DNA of 10,717 nt from NCBI GenBank assembly GCA_946541435.1, contig CAMNJK010000034.1:1-10717 (forward strand), written 5' to 3'. Origin of the DNA: an uncultured Bacillota bacterium (GTDB lineage: Bacteria; Bacillota; Clostridia; Peptostreptococcales; Anaerovoracaceae). The translations under genes were made by a program, and so were the position numbers. Shown here piece after piece: positions 5,681 through 10,717 of the stretch (position 1 is the first letter of the stretch; each line of letters opens with the position of its first letter). The notes below the pieces were generated by a model, which was not told the DNA's origin, made no database searches, and worked only from the letters and a program-made list of their open reading frames with translations.

Positions 5681-7765
5681 TTGGGTACAGTCTTCAGGAT
5701 ATTTTTTGACGACATAAAAGAGATCTGCAGGCATTTCTTCGTGCTGGTCATCTTGATCGCGGTGATTTTTTTGCCTGCGCTTTATGCATGGGTGAATATC
5801 TATGCCAACGGTGACCCCTACGTCAACACCGGCAGGATCAAGGTGGCTGTCGCCTCGGAAGATCCCGGAATCATGCAGGCGGATGAGGGCTATGTCAACG
5901 AGGCGGACGAGATCAGAGAGGAACTGAAGGACGATGACAAGCTGAGCTGGCAGTTCCCGGAAACCGCGGAGGAAGCCATCGAAGGCGCCCGGTCCGGCGA
6001 GTATTACGCGGCTGTGGTCTTCGAAAAAAATTTCACCTACAACATGCATCATCTGGATGAGGCCCTCATCGCGGAGGAGCCTTCCATCACATACTATTCC
6101 AATAACAAGAAAAACGCCATCGCGGCCAAGATCACGGACACGGTCACCGGGAATCTGCTGAAGAAGATCAACATGAGATATCTGGAATCCGTCTTCGGCG
6201 AGCTTTTCCGGGATTCCGGCGATCTGGCGGACACCCTGGACGGCGAGGACGCGGCAGAGGAAACTCTGCGGGAGCTCAGGAAGACCAGAGACGCCCTCAG
6301 GGATTTTAACGCGTCCATCGAGCTCTTTGCCACCACCAGCGATAATATCACCGCTTCGCTGAAGACAGCGGGGGATAAGCTGGATGCCGCGCGCGAAAGC
6401 AGCCGGTCGGATCTGGCCCGGGCGAAAGCCAGCATCTCTGAGGCGAAGCAGGCCGTGAAGTCCATGAAGGAGACCCTGAAGGGGGACGCGGACCAGCTGG
6501 AAAAGACCATCGCGGAGCTGCAGGCGATCCTGGCCGAACTCAAGGCAGCCCCGGATCAGGAGACCATACAAAAGCTGGCCGGCCGTGCCCTCGACAGGGC
6601 GGAAAAGATCCTTTCCATCCTGAAGGGCATCCGGAAACTGCTTCCGGAAAACAGCAGGTCCGGCGCGGTGAAGTTCCTTCGGGATATCACAGATATCATG
6701 ATCCTGAACACGGAGGAGATGATTCAGATCCTGCAGACAGATCCCACGGCGGATATCCAGGGGCTGGAGGACGCGGCGGCGTCACTGATGGATATGAGCA
6801 GCGGCGATCTGGAGCCGGCCATCGATCAGCTGGCAGCCGATATCAGACAGGCTCTCCGTGTCACAAAACCGCTGCTGAAGGTGGCGGACGGCATGCTGGA
6901 CGATATCGATCCCGTGCTGGATACCGCGGGAAGCACGGTCATCAGTCTGGACGGGACGCTCCTGCGGCTGAAGACAGTGCTGTCCTCTCTGGAGGGACAG
7001 CTGGACGATATCATCACGGAAGTGGAGTCGGCGGACGAGGATGAGCGCCTGTCGCTTCTGACGGAGCTTCTTGGGGGCGACCCCGATGAATACAGTGAAT
7101 TCTTCTCGGACCTGGTCCGGGTGGACAAACATGAAGTCTATCGGGCCGGATCCTACGGCGTTGCCATGACGCCCTTCTATTCCATCCTGGCCATCTGGGT
7201 TGGCGGGGTCATTCTCATTGCCCTGCTGCGCACCAATGTGAATCGGCGGAAATTCCCGCAGATCACAGAGGCCCAGGGGTTCTTCGGGCGCTTTTTGCTC
7301 TTCTTTGTCATCGCGCAGTTCCAGGCGGCGGTGACTGTTGCGGGAGATATCTTCATTCTGCACTGCGATCCGGTGCATCCGGGACTGATGTTCCTGTCCG
7401 CGGCAGTGGCAAGTCTGGCCTTTACCATGCTGATCTATGCCATCGTCCTGTCCTTCGGGGATATCGGCAAGGGGATCGTGGTGGTGATCATGGTGATCCA
7501 GATCGCCGGATCCGGCGGTACCTATCCCATCGAAGTGCTGCCGGTGATCTTCGGCAAGATCTATCAGTTCTTCCCATTCCCCTATGCCATCAACGCCATG
7601 CGGGAGGCCATCTGCGGGACCTATGGGCATGACTATGCCGTATATCTGGGGGAACTGCTGATCTTCGGCGTCGTCGGCGTTCTGATCGGTCTGTTCGTGC
7701 GCAGGCCCTTCATCGGGGTGCATCGGTTCGTCACTGAAAAGCTGGAAGAAACGGAGGTGCTGTGA
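5681..7765 (+). CDS. YhgE/Pip family membrane protein, first copy
   Basis: This is a 694-residue protein of the YhgE/Pip family, named for the Lactococcus phage infection protein and related in plan to ABC-2 type permeases and the EsaA/YueB proteins. One helix near residues 19-37 ends in PALYAW. About 455 extracytoplasmic residues follow, rich in charged helices that look like coiled coil. From residue 496 a membrane block of about five helices contains TPFYSILAIWVGG and AGSGGTYPIEVLP, with YAINAMREA near the end. YYSNNKKNAIAAKITD in the extracytoplasmic N-domain is shared with the second copy as KKNAIAxKITD. I chose TTG at 5681: AAGGGG lies nine bases upstream, it follows the promoter, and from it residues P32 and Y35-A36-W37 fall at the same numbers as in the second copy. 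An ATG at 5600 would add 27 residues but precedes the predicted transcript start. Its exact job is unproven; envelope complex or export is likely. Confidence 0.88.
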   Translation: MGTVFRIFFDDIKEICRHFFVLVILIAVIFLPALYAWVNIYANGDPYVNTGRIKVAVASEDPGIMQADEGYVNEADEIREELKDDDKLSWQFPETAEEAIEGARSGEYYAAVVFEKNFTYNMHHLDEALIAEEPSITYYSNNKKNAIAAKITDTVTGNLLKKINMRYLESVFGELFRDSGDLADTLDGEDAAEETLRELRKTRDALRDFNASIELFATTSDNITASLKTAGDKLDAARESSRSDLARAKASISEAKQAVKSMKETLKGDADQLEKTIAELQAILAELKAAPDQETIQKLAGRALDRAEKILSILKGIRKLLPENSRSGAVKFLRDITDIMILNTEEMIQILQTDPTADIQGLEDAAASLMDMSSGDLEPAIDQLAADIRQALRVTKPLLKVADGMLDDIDPVLDTAGSTVISLDGTLLRLKTVLSSLEGQLDDIITEVESADEDERLSLLTELLGGDPDEYSEFFSDLVRVDKHEVYRAGSYGVAMTPFYSILAIWVGGVILIALLRTNVNRRKFPQITEAQGFFGRFLLFFVIAQFQAAVTVAGDIFILHCDPVHPGLMFLSAAVASLAFTMLIYAIVLSFGDIGKGIVVVIMVIQIAGSGGTYPIEVLPVIFGKIYQFFPFPYAINAMREAICGTYGHDYAVYLGELLIFGVVGVLIGLFVRRPFIGVHRFVTEKLEETEVL

Positions 7766-8178
7766 TGGAAAAGAATCATGCCGGTGACCGTTACGAACAG
7801 CTTTCCCAGGACCTGCTGGAACGTTTTGAATGGCTGCGGAGAGGAAACAGGAAACGGGTGAAATACGGGAGCATCCTCCTGCTTCTGCTGGCCCCTGCGC
7901 TCTTTATCATCCGCTGGATGACGGACAGCGATAAAGTGGTGTTCCTGATGATCTATATCCTCTGCTTTATCATGCTGGCGATCTTTTTGATCGGCGTGGA
8001 GTATCTGGATCATCTGGTACAGAAGAATCTGAGAGAGATGATCGACCGGGAAGGGGATTTCGACGCCCTGCTTCCTGCGGCGGAGACCCTGCATGACAAG
8101 GTGGCCGCCAGGGTAAAGGGAAGGCGCGCAGGTGACGGAGCTGACAGAGATGACGGAGAGGATGGTGACAGTCAATGA
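7765..8178 (+). CDS. Small two-helix membrane protein between the YhgE/Pip genes
   Basis: I do not recognise a named family for this 137-residue protein. Residues 1-33 are charged and amphipathic (YEQLSQDLLERFEWLRRG). Two hydrophobic helices lie at about 34-52 and 58-79 with a very short TDSD turn between them, so both ends should be cytosolic. Residues 80-120 look helical and charged, and the tail (about 123-137) is mostly Asp, Gly and Glu. The ATG overlaps the upstream TGA by one base, with GGAGG seven bases before it; a GTG three bases earlier is in frame but too close to that site. Its own stop overlaps the next start as ATGA. This coupling on both sides suggests it works with the two YhgE/Pip proteins, perhaps as a subunit or assembly factor; that role is inference. 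Confidence 0.82.
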   Translation: MEKNHAGDRYEQLSQDLLERFEWLRRGNRKRVKYGSILLLLLAPALFIIRWMTDSDKVVFLMIYILCFIMLAIFLIGVEYLDHLVQKNLREMIDREGDFDALLPAAETLHDKVAARVKGRRAGDGADRDDGEDGDSQ

Positions 8179-10337
8179 GAAATATACTGAACATCATCCG
8201 AAATGACTTCAGACTCCTGACCTCCAGCGTGGTGGCTATTATCATCATGCTGGGCCTGTGCATCGTGCCATGCCTTTATGCTTGGTTCAACATCTTCTCC
8301 AACTGGGATCCCTATGCCCCCACTGCCACGGGACGCATCGCGGTGGCGGTGGCCAATAATGATGAGGGCGCGGATATGCTGGGCCTGAACATCAATGTGG
8401 GGGAAATGCTCACATCCGAGCTTGAGGCCAATGATTCCATCGGATGGACCTTTGTCAGCAGGAAGCAGGCCCTGGAGGGCCTGAATGCCGGTGATTACTA
8501 TGCGGCGGTGATCGTCCCCAGGGACTTCAGCAGCGATGTCATGAGCTTTACCACGGGCGTTCCCGAGCATCCCCATCTGGACTATTATGAAAACGTGAAG
8601 AAGAACGCCATCGCGCCGAAGATCACGGACAAGGCCCAGCAGGCCCTGCAGCAGGAGATCGACGCGGCATTCATCGAAACCGTGGGGAAATACCTTTCCG
8701 AAGCATCTGAAGTGGCCAATGAAGCCGGCGTCGATCCGGAGGAGGCCTTCCTGGATCTGAGCGACCGGCTGAGCCTGCTCAGCGAACGGATGGACGATCT
8801 GGCAGCGCTGGTCTCTGCTTCCCAGGGACTTTCGGACGCTGCAGATCAGCTGGTCCAGGCTTCGGACACCCTGGCAGGAAGCACCCGTGTTACGCTGAAA
8901 TCCGGGAAAAAAGTGCTGAGCAGGGAAAAAAAGATCCTGGCCAGATCCGGAAAAGATGTCAAGGCCCTGTCGGAATCTGTCCAGAAGGAAGCCAACGCCG
9001 TTGCCGACGGACTGGATCCCCTGTATCAGGCCCTGTCTGACGCGGGGACTGACATGGAACGGTTCAACGATTATGTGGTGAACGATCTGGAAGCCCATAA
9101 GAAGCTGGTGAAGGACATGGCGGATTCCGCTGCCGGGGCAGCGGACAGGCTGTCCAGGCTCCATCTCTCCGGCATGGCGCGAAGATTCCGGAATCTCTCA
9201 GAAAAACTGATGGGCATCTATAACAGACTGGACGGCCTTGAGCAGGCGGATGAGACCACCTGGGAACAGACCCGGCAGGTCATCGATGACCTGCTTCTGG
9301 ACATCAGCAATGTCCAGGAGCGGGCAAGGTCTCTTGCGGAGGACGCGGGCCAGGTGGCGGACCGCAAGGTGGATCAGTCCATCGCCAAGGCCAGCAAGGC
9401 CATCCGGAAGCTCAGGACGACCCTGGAGGATTCCTACGGTGATCTGGGCGTTCTCGAGGGCACCCTGACCAATGCCAGAAAGGCCCTGAAAAAACTGGAC
9501 AGCGGCCTGGATGTCTCCATGGGTTCCCTGCTGGGACTGAAAAAAGGTCTCGGGTCCCTGGCAGAACTCTTCGAAAACCTGGCAGACAGTGATCTGACCG
9601 CAGATGTGAACTATCTGATCTCCGACGGTACGGATGTGATCGCGGAGCACCTGGCGTCTCCCATCCAGATGGACACCCAGGTCCTCTATCCGGTCCGGAA
9701 CAATGGATCCACCATGGCCCCGTTCTATACTGTGCTGGCCCAGTGGGTGGGAGCCCTCTTCGCCGCCGTGCTGATCCGCACCAGGGTCCGCCGGAAGGAA
9801 GCGGGGGAAGGAGCCGACGGCAGGGAGCCGCGGCTGATCGAGCAGTTCATCGGCAGGTACAGGCTCTTCCTCATGGTGGGGCTGGCCCAGGCCCTGATCG
9901 TCTCGCTGGGAGACCTGCTTTATGTGGGGATCCAGTGCAGGCACCCGGTGCTGTTCGTGATCGCGGCCTGTGTCAACGGGATCGTGTTCGTTACGGTCAA
10001 TTACGCGATGGTCTTCGCCCTGCAGAAGGTGGGGATGGCCCTCTGCGTCATCATACTGCTCATGCAGGTGGCAGGCGGCGGGGGAACCTTCCCGCCGGAG
10101 GTGCTGCCCGGGGTCTTCCGGTTCCTTTATCCGTACGTTCCCTTCCATTATGCCATCGACGCCATGCGTGAGTGTATCATGGGCATGTATGGGATGAAGT
10201 ACCTGACCTGCCTTTGCGTTCTGCTTCTGACCGGCGCCATCGCGGTGGTCCTGGGACTGCTGCTGGCCCGTCCGGCCTCGCTTCTGACCGGACTCATCGA
10301 CAGGAGCCTGGAGAAGTGCGACGTGATGAACGACTGA
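8175..10337 (+). CDS. YhgE/Pip family membrane protein, second copy
   Basis: This 720-residue paralogue of the 5681-7765 gene product has the same plan. A first helix at about 19-37 ends in PCLYAW. A long extracytoplasmic region of about 475 residues follows, with many Ala, Lys, Leu and Asp heptad-like stretches. A C-terminal membrane block starts at about residue 514 (APFYTVLAQWVGAL). Matching landmarks are YYENVKKNAIAPKITD, GGGGTFPPEVLP and YAIDAMRE. The two copies agree best at both ends and diverge in the middle, as expected for proteins with a conserved membrane core and variable stalks. The start overlaps the preceding stop by four bases (ATGA), with GGAGAGG 13 bases upstream, which points to coupled translation. 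Two different YhgE/Pip proteins made together suggest a heterodimer. No ATPase gene is nearby, so ATP-driven transport cannot be claimed. Confidence 0.9.
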   Translation: MRNILNIIRNDFRLLTSSVVAIIIMLGLCIVPCLYAWFNIFSNWDPYAPTATGRIAVAVANNDEGADMLGLNINVGEMLTSELEANDSIGWTFVSRKQALEGLNAGDYYAAVIVPRDFSSDVMSFTTGVPEHPHLDYYENVKKNAIAPKITDKAQQALQQEIDAAFIETVGKYLSEASEVANEAGVDPEEAFLDLSDRLSLLSERMDDLAALVSASQGLSDAADQLVQASDTLAGSTRVTLKSGKKVLSREKKILARSGKDVKALSESVQKEANAVADGLDPLYQALSDAGTDMERFNDYVVNDLEAHKKLVKDMADSAAGAADRLSRLHLSGMARRFRNLSEKLMGIYNRLDGLEQADETTWEQTRQVIDDLLLDISNVQERARSLAEDAGQVADRKVDQSIAKASKAIRKLRTTLEDSYGDLGVLEGTLTNARKALKKLDSGLDVSMGSLLGLKKGLGSLAELFENLADSDLTADVNYLISDGTDVIAEHLASPIQMDTQVLYPVRNNGSTMAPFYTVLAQWVGALFAAVLIRTRVRRKEAGEGADGREPRLIEQFIGRYRLFLMVGLAQALIVSLGDLLYVGIQCRHPVLFVIAACVNGIVFVTVNYAMVFALQKVGMALCVIILLMQVAGGGGTFPPEVLPGVFRFLYPYVPFHYAIDAMRECIMGMYGMKYLTCLCVLLLTGAIAVVLGLLLARPASLLTGLIDRSLEKCDVMND

Positions 10338-10380
10338 CGTTATGAATGAGAGAAGAGCAAAACGCGGAGAGGAGTCTGAG

Positions 10381-10717
10381 ATGATCATTCTGATCACGGG
10401 AGCATCCGGAGGGATCGGCGCCGCAGCGGCCCGGCTCTTTCTGGAGCGGGGACATGAGGTCCACGGACTGGACACGGCGCCGGCGGTGATCCGGGATCCC
10501 AACTACATCCATCATGTGGCTGATGTGCGGGATCCGGCGACCTATCCGGCGGACCTTGAGCCGGAGATCCTGGTGAACTGCGCCGGGGTCCAGGACACAG
10601 GGGATGACATTGACATCAATCTCAAGGGGACGATCCTTGTCACGGAGCACTACGCCATCGAAAACCAGGCCATCCGGGCGGTGGTGAACGTGGGATCCGC
10701 CAGCGCCCATACGGGAT
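10381..10717 (+). CDS. Short-chain dehydrogenase/reductase (SDR), 5' part
   Basis: The frame is open to the window end, with 112 residues visible. The nucleotide-binding motif TGASGGIG is at residues 6-13. An acidic D31 after the second strand favours NAD over NADP. DV (48-49), NCAG (66-69), the structural Asn at about 80 in NLKG, and a GSAS stretch (105-108) that should hold the catalytic Ser all follow in SDR order. The Tyr-x-x-x-Lys lies beyond the window. The landmarks come 20 to 30 residues earlier than in typical enzymes such as FabG, so this is a compact form. ATG 10381 has AGGAG six bases upstream; an in-frame ATG at 10342 would add 13 charged residues and is less likely. It follows the second YhgE/Pip gene by 43 bases with no terminator, so it may belong to that operon. 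Substrate unknown. Confidence 0.85.
   Translation, partial: MIILITGASGGIGAAAARLFLERGHEVHGLDTAPAVIRDPNYIHHVADVRDPATYPADLEPEILVNCAGVQDTGDDIDINLKGTILVTEHYAIENQAIRAVVNVGSASAHTG

Noticed and set aside
5681..10337. Type VIIb secretion locus suggested by EsaA-like architecture
   Set aside because: No WXG100 substrate, EssC-type ATPase, EssB or EsaB gene is seen in the window; resemblance is limited to the general YhgE/EsaA layout.
9198..10502. Long - strand open frame (434 codons) opposite the second YhgE gene
   Set aside because: Low-complexity His/Gln/Asp/Gly composition, no recognisable domain, and it runs across the real gene and into the dehydrogenase start. Treated as a shadow.

Overview
The window holds eight protein-coding genes at high density, seven on + and one on -. 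There are no RNA genes, insertion sequences, phage genes or CRISPR arrays that I can recognise. It looks like chromosome from a fairly GC-rich Gram-positive anaerobe of the Bacillota, probably class Clostridia. The grounds are strong GGAGG-type ribosome binding sites, extended -10 promoters, a lipoprotein signal, an exported FnIII-amidase and tandem YhgE/Pip proteins. This assignment is an inference from gene style; there is no rRNA or marker gene to fix it.

Layout: (1) The 3' end of a carboxymuconolactone decarboxylase-like/cupin fusion protein (1-608). (2) An AT-rich gap with a good sigma-A-type promoter, then a sodium:neurotransmitter symporter family transporter (776-2194) that starts with eight consecutive histidines and ends in a strong hairpin terminator. 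(3) A prephenate dehydratase homologue carrying a lipoprotein signal (2359-3309), so the enzyme appears to be displayed outside the membrane. (4) A cation diffusion facilitator with an N-D-D-D metal site and what looks like a duplicated cytosolic domain (3447-4556). (5) Convergent to it, on the - strand, an exported FnIII plus N-acetylmuramoyl-L-alanine amidase (4592-5527). (6) Divergent from the amidase, a tightly coupled three-gene operon of a YhgE/Pip protein, a small two-helix membrane protein and a second YhgE/Pip protein (5681-10337). (7) The start of a short-chain dehydrogenase (10381 to the window end), possibly in the same operon.

Most of the genes act at the cell envelope: two transporters, a predicted surface lipoprotein enzyme, a wall amidase and a set of large membrane proteins with long extracytoplasmic coiled coils. 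The strongest candidate for an undescribed system is the YhgE-small protein-YhgE operon, which reads like a heteromeric membrane complex made as a unit, with a wall hydrolase transcribed divergently from the same intergenic region. The most unusual single genes are the lipoprotein prephenate dehydratase and the naturally octahistidine-tagged symporter. All functional statements rest on motif recognition by eye; no database search was run.
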